A DNA stretch of 25,475 bases from Bacteroidales bacterium UBA4070. Lineage in GTDB: Bacteria; Bacteroidota; Bacteroidia; Bacteroidales; VadinHA17. Below the pieces are notes generated by a model. The model ran no database searches and was not told the DNA's origin. It saw only the letters and a program-made list of their open reading frames with translations. The position numbers and the translations under genes were made by a program. Below, piece by piece: positions 13,711 to 22,245 of the stretch (position 1 is the stretch's first letter; the number at the start of each line of letters is the position of its first letter). The stretch lies in NCBI GenBank assembly GCA_002383485.1, contig DFYY01000048.1, positions 1,956 through 27,430 of the forward strand, given 5' to 3'.

Positions 13711-16700
13711 TCAAAAATCAAGGCTGAATGAGAGGTAGAATATTTTCGGCAGGAGATAGCCGTTGTCTATCCCCCATGCCAGGTCAGCCCTGACGAAGTA
13801 GCCGAAGAGCTGTGCCCGGGCGCCTCCGCCGAAACCCATGACCAACGGATCGCGCATGGCGTCAATTGTGACCCTGACCGGGCCGCTCTCATAAACCTGG
13901 TCATTCCAGTAGTTCTCATTGCCCCAGGGATCCCATCCGGTCCATGCCATGCCCACATCATAGAATCCTACAAGCTGGAAGCTGTTGAGGAAGCTGGAGC
14001 GGAGCGGATGGCCGGCGAAGTATCTGACCACGGGCCAGCGCAGCTCACTGTTTACCAGGGCGAAGTTGCTTCCGTTGCGGATATTCTGGGAAAAGCCCCT
14101 CATATTGGTGGCAAGGGCCTGGAAACCGTAGTTTACGTCAGGATTGACCGGCACTGTCTGGTCGAACATCGGGACCTTGTTAAAGAAGAAACCCATCCAG
14201 TTGTCTACTCCGCCCATGTAATAGATCAGCCTCGATGGGCCGAAGGAACTACTTGCAGCGAAGCGGTTTGCCCAGATCAGGTCACGGTGGATCTTCTGAT
14301 AATGTCTGAAATCAGCTCCAAGCACAAACAGGTCACTCTTGCTTCGGTTCACCTCCCTGAAGTATTCGCCGAAGATCTTGAACCGTGTACCGTAATATAT
14401 ATTTATTGTACGCTTCCTGGTGTTGTCATATATTACTTCGCCCTTGATCCCTGCCCAGTGGCGGTCAAATGAAGGAGCTGCAAGGGTTGTCAGGTCCGTT
14501 GACTGTAACACATAGTTATCATACCGGTAGGTGAGGGTCCCTTTCAGTGCCAGCACGGCGCTCAGGGGCTTGCGGAGGGACATGTAGGTGGTGTAGCTTC
14601 TTATCTTGTAGTAGCTGGTGTCATTGTAGCTGTCGAACGACTGTTTATGAAAGATGATCTGCTTGTCAAACTTTCCTTTAAGCGCCTCCAGGCTGACAAG
14701 GTACTCATTGCTGTCGAAGTTGCCCGAGAACCTGAAGCCCCCGGTAATGCGATAATCCTCGAAGAGGTCTATGGTGCCTATCTTGATGAGCATGTTGAGC
14801 CCCGGGTTGAAATAGGGCGCTCCTCCGTTATAGGCCTGGTATGTGTTGTTCAGGAAGTTGAAATCGATCTGTGTTGCAGTATAGTTATTGTAGAAGGCTG
14901 GACGGTAAACGAGTGCAACCGGCATCTCCATCCTTGATGTGTCAAGGTTGATGTCCATATAGTCCTTCCTCCATTGCAGCTCATAGAAGTTTTCCTTTTC
15001 CTTTTCAAAAACGTAGTTACGGAAGTCTATGGGTTCGTCGGCTGAAGCGTAATACTCATACAGCGGCTTTTTGAGGGTGTCATTCATGCGGGCTCTCTCT
15101 GCCAGCAGCCAGTCTCTCAGCTGGTTGATGCTGTCAGCTGCCCTGAGCATGTCTGTCTCTTCCCGGCGCCAGAGGGTGGTTTTGATCTCATCTTCATTGA
15201 CAGGAGGGTTCAGCGAGGCTGATCCGGTAAGCAACCTGTATCGGCCGTTGTCAAATATCACAGCTGCGTCCTGACCTCCTCTCCTGTCAAAGGCTTCGAG
15301 GTTCCTGGGATAGTCAGTGGTCTGCCTGGGGGTTATGAAGTAGGAGTAATGAAGTGCCGTGTCAATGTATGCAATTGTACTGTCAATAGCGCCTGTCCAG
15401 TGGTTCACTATCCCGTTACCATTGCCCAGAAAACCGGTTGAGGTGACTGATGGCAGCAAAGGCATCGTGAGATCCTGCATTGATCTGTCGCCAAGTCTTG
15501 TCAGCCTGTTGTCACGGGTCCTGAGATCATATGTGAACAGGTCGTATGTCAGCCCGGTTCTCTCCTGCGGGTCACCGCGGTTGGAGAGGGTATCCGTCAG
15601 CCTGTTTGATGAAAATACAATGGTTTCGTCCTTGCCGCTGATGAAAACCGGATCACGGTCATCGGCAACATCAAATGTTATCCGTTCATTTGTGCCGCTG
15701 ATAATAGTGTGGACGTAGATATCGGACATGCCGTTTATCACTGCGGAGACTAGCAGCCGGGAGCCGTCAGGGGAGTAGGACATTGAGAGCACCTTTTCAA
15801 AGAATGGCATTGTGCGGTGTTCGAATTTTCTCTGGTCAATACGGTAAAAATAGAGTTCCACGCCCCCCTTCTCCTCGTTGGCAAATGTGAGTATCTGTCC
15901 TCCGGGATGCCAGGTGAGAACGGGATATGTGTAATCAACCGACTGCTCGAAGCGGGGCTCAACGGTAAATATCTTCCTGGTTTTCCCGGTGGAAGTGTCA
16001 TAGAGCCATATCTTCCTTTTACCCCAGTCGTTTGATACCCATGCTACCTGGCTGCCATCCGGGCTGACCTTCACGGCCGTAAACCGTTCGTATGGCCTGG
16101 CCTTTTTGATTTCCGGGGGTTTGGTGTAGTTTTCTCCGGGTTTAACCTCATAGTATGCGCTGTAGAAGCTTCTCCAGTCGCGGTAGGTGTCCTTTATGCT
16201 TTTGCCTAGTCCGTAGAGGAAGCCGTCCTCGATATTGCGGTAGATTTTGGAGAGGTAGATTATGTTCGGAATAATTGCATTGCCATAGGTTTCGCCGATG
16301 TATTTCCAGAATGACTGTCCTGCGAAAACAGCATCCTCGTATTCGAGGTTGTCAAGATTTTTGTAGCGGTTGTTGGTGAAGGCATCCCTGACGCGGTTGT
16401 CCGTTTCACTGTCCCATCCGTATGCAACGTAATTAATCAATCCCTTGATATACCAGTCCGGGATCTGTATCTGGTTGCTGCTGGTTACCCTGTCGCGCAG
16501 GTCGGCGTTGTAAATCATCTCGTAGACGACAACCTCGGCGATGGCGGATGCTATGAGCTTGCTGAATTCTTCGTGATCACCGTTGAACCAGAGCATGATC
16601 TTGTTCTTGATGACCCTGCTGTATCCGCCGACGTTGTAGTCCTCCTCCGAGGAGATAAGGCCTACGTTGCTCTGGCGGAAGTCATTCTGCTTGTTGTAGA

Positions 16701-16986
16701 TTATCAGGATCGGACGCTTGTCGAGGGTGTAGTCGAAGTAATCCTCTATCTCATCAAGTTTTTCCTTTGCCTCTTTTGCCGCAAATTCAGCCACTTCGCG
16801 TCCGAACTCATTGTAGTAGACATCCATCTCGTCGAACCTGAAATATGTCCAGTAGAAATCACGGTGCTGTACGCGGTTCTTGCCAAAGGTCATCTGCATG
16901 CCGTTGTAAAACTGGCCGGCGACAGGAGTGACCGTCAGAAACGAAAGGATAGCCAGGAACGGTATTAAGAGTCTTCTTCGTGTCAT
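13711..16986 (-). CDS. Large envelope protein: degenerate peptidase-MA-like domain, PD40/TolB-like propeller, surface-antigen-type barrel
   Basis: The protein has 1091 residues from ATG 16986; an extra 11 codons begin at a TTG and precede the signal peptide (about 1-25, LLIPFLAILSFLTVTPVAGQ). Residues about 50-290 resemble the gluzincin peptidase-MA layout, but the zinc motif is AEVVV (150-154) in place of HExxH. The usual W-x-x-E-G appears as WYIKG (178-182), so catalysis is probably lost. Residues about 310-620 hold PD40/TolB-like blades (SPDGSQVAWVSNDWG, SPDGSRLLVSAV). The last 300 residues look like an outer-membrane barrel and end in the strand YLSFSLDF with a terminal Phe. An outer-membrane protein with a periplasmic propeller is inferred; the substrate is unknown. 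It is divergent from the DUF1573 gene. Confidence 0.8.
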   Translation of the reverse strand: MTRRRLLIPFLAILSFLTVTPVAGQFYNGMQMTFGKNRVQHRDFYWTYFRFDEMDVYYNEFGREVAEFAAKEAKEKLDEIEDYFDYTLDKRPILIIYNKQNDFRQSNVGLISSEEDYNVGGYSRVIKNKIMLWFNGDHEEFSKLIASAIAEVVVYEMIYNADLRDRVTSSNQIQIPDWYIKGLINYVAYGWDSETDNRVRDAFTNNRYKNLDNLEYEDAVFAGQSFWKYIGETYGNAIIPNIIYLSKIYRNIEDGFLYGLGKSIKDTYRDWRSFYSAYYEVKPGENYTKPPEIKKARPYERFTAVKVSPDGSQVAWVSNDWGKRKIWLYDTSTGKTRKIFTVEPRFEQSVDYTYPVLTWHPGGQILTFANEEKGGVELYFYRIDQRKFEHRTMPFFEKVLSMSYSPDGSRLLVSAVINGMSDIYVHTIISGTNERITFDVADDRDPVFISGKDETIVFSSNRLTDTLSNRGDPQERTGLTYDLFTYDLRTRDNRLTRLGDRSMQDLTMPLLPSVTSTGFLGNGNGIVNHWTGAIDSTIAYIDTALHYSYFITPRQTTDYPRNLEAFDRRGGQDAAVIFDNGRYRLLTGSASLNPPVNEDEIKTTLWRREETDMLRAADSINQLRDWLLAERARMNDTLKKPLYEYYASADEPIDFRNYVFEKEKENFYELQWRKDYMDINLDTSRMEMPVALVYRPAFYNNYTATQIDFNFLNNTYQAYNGGAPYFNPGLNMLIKIGTIDLFEDYRITGGFRFSGNFDSNEYLVSLEALKGKFDKQIIFHKQSFDSYNDTSYYKIRSYTTYMSLRKPLSAVLALKGTLTYRYDNYVLQSTDLTTLAAPSFDRHWAGIKGEVIYDNTRKRTINIYYGTRFKIFGEYFREVNRSKSDLFVLGADFRHYQKIHRDLIWANRFAASSSFGPSRLIYYMGGVDNWMGFFFNKVPMFDQTVPVNPDVNYGFQALATNMRGFSQNIRNGSNFALVNSELRWPVVRYFAGHPLRSSFLNSFQLVGFYDVGMAWTGWDPWGNENYWNDQVYESGPVRVTIDAMRDPLVMGFGGGARAQLFGYFVRADLAWGIDNGYLLPKIFYLSFSLDF

Positions 16987-17049
16987 AATTAATGACGGAA
17001 CACCTCCGTATCCGAACAAATTCTATTCCAAAAGGGAGTATCCGTGTGA

Positions 17050-17081
17050 CAAAACTAATGGATAAACCAATAAAAAAACAA
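17050..17081 (-). promoter_or_regulatory. Promoter of the PD40/surface-antigen gene (TTG - 21 bp - TAGTTTTG)
   Basis: On the minus strand an exact -7 box TAGTTTTG (17050-17057) is preceded by a TTG (17079-17081) at a spacing of 21 bp, which suits the Bacteroidota -33/-7 arrangement. The transcript would start near 17043, about 57 nt before ATG 16986. Confidence 0.5.
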
Positions 17082-17099
17082 CCGCTTATACTTTTTTGT

Positions 17100-17107
17100 T
17101 AATTTTG
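17100..17107 (+). promoter_or_regulatory. -7 box TAATTTTG for the DUF1573-meaB genes
   Basis: TAATTTTG is an exact TAnnTTTG match. It predicts a start near 17114 and a leader of about 80 nt before ATG 17196. No TTTG is present at the -33 position. The box lies back to back with the divergent promoter of the neighbouring gene, about 40 bp apart. Confidence 0.4.
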
Positions 17108-17195
17108 GTGGTTATTATGGTAAAACCTGTGTGGCCTGATCTTTGTTAATGAGATGAACTGACAACATCGATGAGGTAAAAAAACAGACATAATT

Positions 17196-18287
17196 ATGAA
17201 AAGAAGTCTAATAATTCTGGTTTTAATGACGTTAGTTGCCGGGATGTATGCCCAGCCGAAGCTTAATTTTGCGAATACCCGTCATGATTACGGCACCATG
17301 AAGGAGGAGGCCGGCAAGAAGGAAGCTGTCTTCAGTTTCACAAACACCGGAGACTCAGTCCTGGTAATAACCAGGGTTCAGCCCTCGTGCGGATGTACGG
17401 CATCCGACTACACAAAATCGCCAGTGCCTCCCGGCGGAAAGGGATTTGTGACAGCCGTTTTTGATCCGCGCGGCTACAACAGCCGTTTTGCAAAGAGCAT
17501 ATCAGTCTATTCAAATGCGAAGCCTGCAGTGACTGTTCTTATAATTGAAGGGGAGGTGACGCCGCGTGAAAAGACGGTTGAGGAGCAGTTTACCTTTGCC
17601 GTGGGGCCTGTAAGGTTCCAGTCGAATCACCTGGCCTTCACAACCACGAAGAAGAGTGAAAAGAAAATCAGGGTTATGCCTGTCATCAACACCTCGAAAG
17701 AGCCTGCCACCATTGAATTTGAAAGTTTGCCTGCGCATCTTCAGATGAAGGTTTCGCCTGCCACTCTCAAACCGGGCGAGAAGGGGGTTATAGAGGGTAC
17801 CTATGATGCAAAGCTGAACAGCAGTGCATGGGGTAACGTGAACGACCTGGTCCGGATAAAGGTAAACGGCCAGCCGATGCCTAACATATATCTGTATGTC
17901 TCGGCCAACCTGGTTGAGGATTTCTCAGGGCTCAGTGCACAGCAGCTGGCAAATGCACCGGTTTTCAAACTGGAGTCAAATACAGTAGACTTCGGGACTA
18001 TTAAACAGAATTCCTCAGCGGATGTCGAGTTCATGTTTACCAATGAAGGCAAGACTGACCTCATCATAAGGCACGTAAAATCAGGTTGCGGATGCACCGC
18101 ACTGATGCCCACGGAGAATGTAATCAAGCCCGGAGCCAAAAGCTCCATAAAGGCCAAATTCAATTCCGGAGGTTACAAAGGCCAGATTTACAAGAATATC
18201 TTTGTCTACACCAATGATCCCAAGAATTCGGAAGTAATGCTGATGATCAAAGGCGAGGTGCTGGTTGAAGGGGACAAGGCGAAGTAA
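17196..18287 (+). CDS. Secreted DUF1573 protein with three ASH-like domains
   Basis: The protein has 363 residues. A signal peptide covers about 1-19 (SLIILVLMTLVAGMYA-Q). Two clear DUF1573 modules are seen. The first (about 21-125) has NFANTRHDYGTMKEEAG and PSCGCTAS (Cys 65 and 67). The last (about 257-355) has DFGTIKQNSSADVEFMFTN and SGCGCTAL (Cys 298 and 300). A divergent immunoglobulin-like middle domain (about 130-240) lacks the Cys pair. DUF1573 proteins are common in Bacteroidota and are exported; the function is unknown, though adhesion or a scaffold role is plausible. The Cys-Gly-Cys motif could be redox-active or bind metal. meaB follows 23 bases downstream. Confidence 0.9.
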   Translation: MKRSLIILVLMTLVAGMYAQPKLNFANTRHDYGTMKEEAGKKEAVFSFTNTGDSVLVITRVQPSCGCTASDYTKSPVPPGGKGFVTAVFDPRGYNSRFAKSISVYSNAKPAVTVLIIEGEVTPREKTVEEQFTFAVGPVRFQSNHLAFTTTKKSEKKIRVMPVINTSKEPATIEFESLPAHLQMKVSPATLKPGEKGVIEGTYDAKLNSSAWGNVNDLVRIKVNGQPMPNIYLYVSANLVEDFSGLSAQQLANAPVFKLESNTVDFGTIKQNSSADVEFMFTNEGKTDLIIRHVKSGCGCTALMPTENVIKPGAKSSIKAKFNSGGYKGQIYKNIFVYTNDPKNSEVMLMIKGEVLVEGDKAK

Positions 18288-18310
18288 GTAATCCGGAGGC
18301 TATAATTGCA

Positions 18311-19411
18311 ATGAGCAGGGACAGGCGGTCAACAGGGGTTCTCTCGGTACAGCAGGGAGTATCCCAGCCTCCCAGCATCAATCCTGACATGCTTAACCGC
18401 CTGAAGAAGAACAGGCGCAAACGACTCACGGCTGACGATTACGTTGATGGGATCCTGCGCGGAGACCGGACGGTACTAAGCCAGGCCATCACCCTCGTTG
18501 AGAGCAGTCTGCCTGAGCATTATGATCTTGCCCAGGCTGTGGTTGAGCGCTGTCTTCCTGCCAGCTCACGCTCGGTAAGGGTTGGCATAACCGGGGTTCC
18601 CGGTGCCGGTAAGAGCACATTCATTGATACATTTGGAACGTTACTTACGAGACATTACGGCAGGCGTCTTGCTGTACTGGCCATTGATCCCAGCAGCCAG
18701 CAGAGCGGAGGGAGCATTATGGGCGACAAGACCAGGATGGAACAGCTCAGCACGGACCCCGATGCATTCATACGGCCTTCACCTTCGGCAGGCACACTGG
18801 GGGGTGTTGCACGCAAGACGAGAGAGTCAATAATACTCTGCGAGGCGGCAGGGTTCGATACCATTCTCGTGGAGACGGTAGGTGTGGGACAATCTGAGAC
18901 CGCCGCGCATTCCATGGTAGACTTCTTCCTGGTGCTGATGCTTGCCGGTGCCGGTGATGAGCTTCAGGGGATTAAACGCGGCATCATGGAGATGGCTGAC
19001 ACCATCGTGATAACAAAGGCTGACGGCACCAATATCCGGAAGGCCGAGACAGCCCGGGTGGAGTACAAGAATGCCCTGCATCTGTTTCCTCCCTCTCCCT
19101 CAAAATGGAGCCCCAGGGTGATGACCTGTTCATCCCTGGAGAAGAGAGGAATAGCCGAAATATGGGAGACTGTACGCGACTATGTTAGTGTCACCAAGAG
19201 CAATGGCTGGTTCTGGGAGCGCAGGAGGGACCAGGCAGTGACCCGAATGCACGAAACTATCATCGATACACTGAAGAACTCTTTTTACAATCATCCCGAA
19301 GTGGCCTCGCTGCTTCCCGGCCTGGAGAAGCAACTGCGGGAAGGAGAGGTCACATCATACAAACCCGCATCCATCCTGTTGGACAAATATTTCGGGAGAG
19401 AAGGCCGGTAA
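18311..19411 (+). CDS. meaB: Methylmalonyl-CoA mutase-associated GTPase MeaB (ArgK family)
   Basis: MeaB is a G3E-family GTPase that protects methylmalonyl-CoA mutase and gates loading of its adenosylcobalamin cofactor. The 366 residues show the P-loop GVPGAGKST at 95-103, AIDPSS at 124-129, GGSIMGDKTRM, ETVGVGQSE at 188-196 and the base-recognition TKAD at 235-238. The C-terminal dimerisation helices follow. ATG 18311 has a GGAGG about ten bases upstream, the best Shine-Dalgarno in the window. The N-terminus carries about 40 basic and polar residues before the conserved DDYVDGILRGD. Mutase genes are not adjacent, so the link to propionate/succinate metabolism comes from family knowledge. It is probably co-transcribed with the DUF1573 gene. 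Confidence 0.94.
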   Translation: MSRDRRSTGVLSVQQGVSQPPSINPDMLNRLKKNRRKRLTADDYVDGILRGDRTVLSQAITLVESSLPEHYDLAQAVVERCLPASSRSVRVGITGVPGAGKSTFIDTFGTLLTRHYGRRLAVLAIDPSSQQSGGSIMGDKTRMEQLSTDPDAFIRPSPSAGTLGGVARKTRESIILCEAAGFDTILVETVGVGQSETAAHSMVDFFLVLMLAGAGDELQGIKRGIMEMADTIVITKADGTNIRKAETARVEYKNALHLFPPSPSKWSPRVMTCSSLEKRGIAEIWETVRDYVSVTKSNGWFWERRRDQAVTRMHETIIDTLKNSFYNHPEVASLLPGLEKQLREGEVTSYKPASILLDKYFGREGR

Positions 19412-19422
19412 GCAAAAATCAG

Positions 19423-19430
19423 TATCTTTG
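19423..19430 (+). promoter_or_regulatory. -7 box TATCTTTG upstream of the TlpA-like gene
   Basis: TATCTTTG is an exact TAnnTTTG match 12 bases after the meaB stop and predicts a start near 19437, 37 nt before ATG 19474. The TlpA-like gene therefore probably has its own promoter. A clear -33 element is not seen. Confidence 0.5.
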
Positions 19431-19473
19431 AACCTTCCAAAATAAATAGTGTTAACTGATTAAAACAGTTCAG

Positions 19474-20580
19474 ATGAAAAAGACAATTATCCTTCTTCTG
19501 GTAGCAGTTGTTGCTGCATCATGCGCCAGAGAACCCAAATTTGTGATTTCAGGTACCCTTGAAGGCGCCGGCAGTGAGACGGTCATCCTTCAGAAAAGGA
19601 TCCCCGGAGGCTATGAAGGCATAGATACCGCAGTCCTTGATAACGGGGCTTTCAAAATGGAAGGCGCTGTTGCTTATCCCCAGCTCGTGAGCCTTGTCAT
19701 TCAGGGCAAGCGCGGAGGCCTGAATTTCTACCTGGAAAACTCAGAGATAACAATTCACGGTCATGCCGATTCACTCTACCTGGCATCGGTGAGCGGTTCA
19801 TCCACCCAGGCTGAGTTCGACAGCTACAAGGCGCTTTTAGATGAGTCGAATGCCGAAATGACAAAGATCTATGACCGCTATCGCACTGCCAAAATGGAAG
19901 GTAATGAAGAACTTGCTTCATCCATTGAGAAGGAACTTGAGGCTCTTGACACAAAACAGGGCGATATCAGGAAGGAATTTATCGCCAACAATCCCACTTC
20001 TTATGTTGCCCCCGCAGTTCTCAGCGAACTGGCATATTACCTTGAGGCTGACGAGATGGAGAGCCTGCTTGGCAAGCTTGACACCTCGCTCAATAAGGTA
20101 CAGTCTGTTATTACAATGAAGGAGAGACTTTTACAGCTCAAGGCTGTTGCCCTGGGCCAGGAAGCTCCCGACTTCACACTGAATGATGTTGACGGCAATC
20201 CGGTTTCACTCTATTCGAAGCTGGGAGGGGATACGAAACTCCTGCTGATCGATTTCTGGGCTGCATGGTGCCCGCCCTGCCGCCAGGAGAACCCGAATGT
20301 GGTTAAAGTATGGAAGGAATACAACAAGAAGGGTTTCGACGTGTTTGGCGTGTCACTTGACCGCACGAAGGAAGACTGGGTGAAGGCCATTGCTGATGAC
20401 AACCTCACATGGACTCATGTCTCTGATCTGAAATACTGGGATTGTGCTCCCGCCAGGCAATATGCAGTCAGTGCCATCCCCGCCAATTTCCTGGTTGACG
20501 GAAACGGCATCATTGTCGGACATAATCTCCGCGGCGATGCACTTGCGGCAAAGGTAAAAGAGGTTCTAGATACCAAGTAA
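19474..20580 (+). CDS. TlpA-like thioredoxin-fold lipoprotein with DUF4369-type N-terminus
   Basis: The protein has 368 residues. A lipoprotein signal ends at Cys 17 (LLLVAVVAASC), so the protein sits in the envelope. The N-terminal part (about 22-110) has the DUF4369 pattern (FVISGTLEGAGSETVILQK, LDNGAFKMEG). A helical linker follows at about 112-225. The C-terminal TlpA/AhpC-TSA domain (about 228-368) contains APDFTLNDVDGNPVSL, the active site WCPPC (265-269) and the cis-Pro loop SAIPANFLVD (Pro 336). It is expected to act as a periplasmic thiol-disulfide oxidoreductase; the partner proteins are unknown. Such proteins are abundant in Bacteroidota. A terminator-like hairpin follows the stop. 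Confidence 0.92.
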   Translation: MKKTIILLLVAVVAASCAREPKFVISGTLEGAGSETVILQKRIPGGYEGIDTAVLDNGAFKMEGAVAYPQLVSLVIQGKRGGLNFYLENSEITIHGHADSLYLASVSGSSTQAEFDSYKALLDESNAEMTKIYDRYRTAKMEGNEELASSIEKELEALDTKQGDIRKEFIANNPTSYVAPAVLSELAYYLEADEMESLLGKLDTSLNKVQSVITMKERLLQLKAVALGQEAPDFTLNDVDGNPVSLYSKLGGDTKLLLIDFWAAWCPPCRQENPNVVKVWKEYNKKGFDVFGVSLDRTKEDWVKAIADDNLTWTHVSDLKYWDCAPARQYAVSAIPANFLVDGNGIIVGHNLRGDALAAKVKEVLDTK

Positions 20581-20601
20581 TTCAAATATTTACTAATTTA
20601 G

Positions 20602-20638
20602 ATAGCCGTTGGGGCAGGTGTCTCAACGGCTATTCTTT
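20602..20638 (+). terminator. Intrinsic terminator after the TlpA-like gene
   Basis: ATAGCCGTTG (20602-20611) and CAACGGCTAT (20624-20633) pair perfectly over ten bases around a 12-base loop, followed by the T-rich tcttt. The hairpin ends only 22 bases before the ATG of the next gene, so it may also affect expression of that gene. Confidence 0.7.
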
Positions 20639-20655
20639 ACTATAATCATAAGGCA

Positions 20656-22206
20656 ATGAGCAAGAAAGATGAATTTTTCAATCACATCAGTAATGGTTAT
20701 GCCTGCAAGGGCGACTATATCATACTCGGGGGTGCAATGTTTGTAAAGGAGGCTATAGCTGATTTACACATCCGCATACCCCTTAAGACACTGAACCGTC
20801 ACGGGCTCATAGCCGGGGCAACGGGAACCGGTAAGACGAAGACACTTCAGGTGATCTCGGAACAGCTCTCCCTCAAGGGAATACCTTCACTTGTCATGGA
20901 CGTCAAGGGTGACCTCAGCGGCGTGGCCAGGCCGGGAGCCGAAAATGACTTCATCAGGGACAGGCATGCCAGGATGAACCTGCCCTATACGACAATGGGA
21001 TTCCCTGTTGAGCTGCTGACAATATCGGAGCAGAACGGTGTCAGGTTGAGGGCGACCGTATCGGAGTTCGGGCCGGTTCTTTTCTCGAGGATACTTGACC
21101 TGAATGATGTCCAGGGAGGAATCATGTCAATAATATTTAAGTACTGTGATGACAACAAGCTGGCGCTGATAGACCTTAAGGACATCCGCAAGGTCATTCA
21201 GTACCTGACGGGTGAGGGCAAGGCGGAACTGGAGAAGGAGTACGGTGCCATGTCCACAGCATCCACCGGTGTGATCCTTCGCAAGATTATTGAGCTGGAG
21301 CAGCAGGGTGCGGAGAGGTTCTTCGGCGAGGAGTCGTTTGATGTCATGGATCTGATGCGCAGGGACAGCAACGGCAACGGTTATATAAACATCATAAGGC
21401 TTACTGACATCCAGGACAAGCCGAAGCTTTTCTCCACCTTTATGCTCTCGCTGCTTGCCGAAGTTTATAACAGGATGCCAGAAAAGGGCGATCAGCCCAA
21501 ACCGGAGCTGGTGATCTTCATTGATGAAGCTCATCTGATCTTCAGCCAGGCGAGCAAGGTGCTTCTCGAACAGGTTGAAACAATAGTCAAACTTATACGT
21601 TCCAAGGGTGTGGGCGTCTATTTCATCACCCAGAACCCGATGGATGTGCCGTCTTCGGTGCTGGCCCAGCTTGGGCTGAAGGTGCAGCATGCGCTGCGGG
21701 CATTCACTGCAAATGACAGGAGGGATATAAAGCTTACGGCTGAGAACTTCCCGCTTTCGGATTACTGCCGGACCGAGGAGGCTATCACATCCCTCGGCAC
21801 CGGTGAGGCGCTGGTTACGGCTCTGAACGAGAAAGGCATACCCACGCCGCTGGCGGTGATGATGGTACGTGCCCCGATGAGCAGGATGGATATCCTGACA
21901 CAGGAGGAGATTGATTCGATCAACCGGTCGTCGCAGCTGGTAACAAAATACTCCAGGGTTGTTGATCCCGAGAGTGCTGCGGAGATGCTTGAGAAAAAGA
22001 TCCAGGCAGCTGAGCAAAAGAGGAGTGACGCTGAAGCGCGAAGAGAGGATGAAAGGAGTTCCGGGCGCTCTTCCGGAAGGACCGGAGGCAGGACTACCGG
22101 TACGTCAACAAGAAGAAGAACAGCCACACATCCGGTTGTTAAAGTGCTGACGTCGGCCACCTTCATTCGCGGGGTAATGGGGATACTTACCCGGGCGATG
22201 AAGTAG
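20656..22206 (+). CDS. HerA/YjgR-like ATPase (DUF853 family)
   Basis: The protein has 516 residues. The Walker A motif GATGTGKT is at 54-61, the Walker B FIDEAH at 288-293, and a HerA-type C-terminal region contains VYFITQNPMDVPSSVLAQLG and the conserved RAFTANDRRDIK. This matches the E. coli YjgR (DUF853) subfamily of FtsK/HerA-like ATPases, whose cellular role is poorly defined; DNA translocation is possible from the fold. A Ser/Arg/Gly/Thr-rich basic linker (about 452-488) precedes a final conserved helix (FIRGVMGILTRAMK). No signal peptide or membrane segment is visible. ATG 20656 gives MSKKDEFFNHI. The terminator-like hairpin just upstream leaves its promoter unclear. Confidence 0.9.
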   Translation: MSKKDEFFNHISNGYACKGDYIILGGAMFVKEAIADLHIRIPLKTLNRHGLIAGATGTGKTKTLQVISEQLSLKGIPSLVMDVKGDLSGVARPGAENDFIRDRHARMNLPYTTMGFPVELLTISEQNGVRLRATVSEFGPVLFSRILDLNDVQGGIMSIIFKYCDDNKLALIDLKDIRKVIQYLTGEGKAELEKEYGAMSTASTGVILRKIIELEQQGAERFFGEESFDVMDLMRRDSNGNGYINIIRLTDIQDKPKLFSTFMLSLLAEVYNRMPEKGDQPKPELVIFIDEAHLIFSQASKVLLEQVETIVKLIRSKGVGVYFITQNPMDVPSSVLAQLGLKVQHALRAFTANDRRDIKLTAENFPLSDYCRTEEAITSLGTGEALVTALNEKGIPTPLAVMMVRAPMSRMDILTQEEIDSINRSSQLVTKYSRVVDPESAAEMLEKKIQAAEQKRSDAEARREDERSSGRSSGRTGGRTTGTSTRRRTATHPVVKVLTSATFIRGVMGILTRAMK

Positions 22207-22245
22207 CAGGAAGAATTGTAAAAACTATTAATATATAACTAAAAA

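Noticed and set aside
21127..22017. A 296-codon open frame on the minus strand
   Set aside because: It lies wholly antisense to the HerA/YjgR-like ATPase, whose motifs are clear, and its translation has no family pattern.
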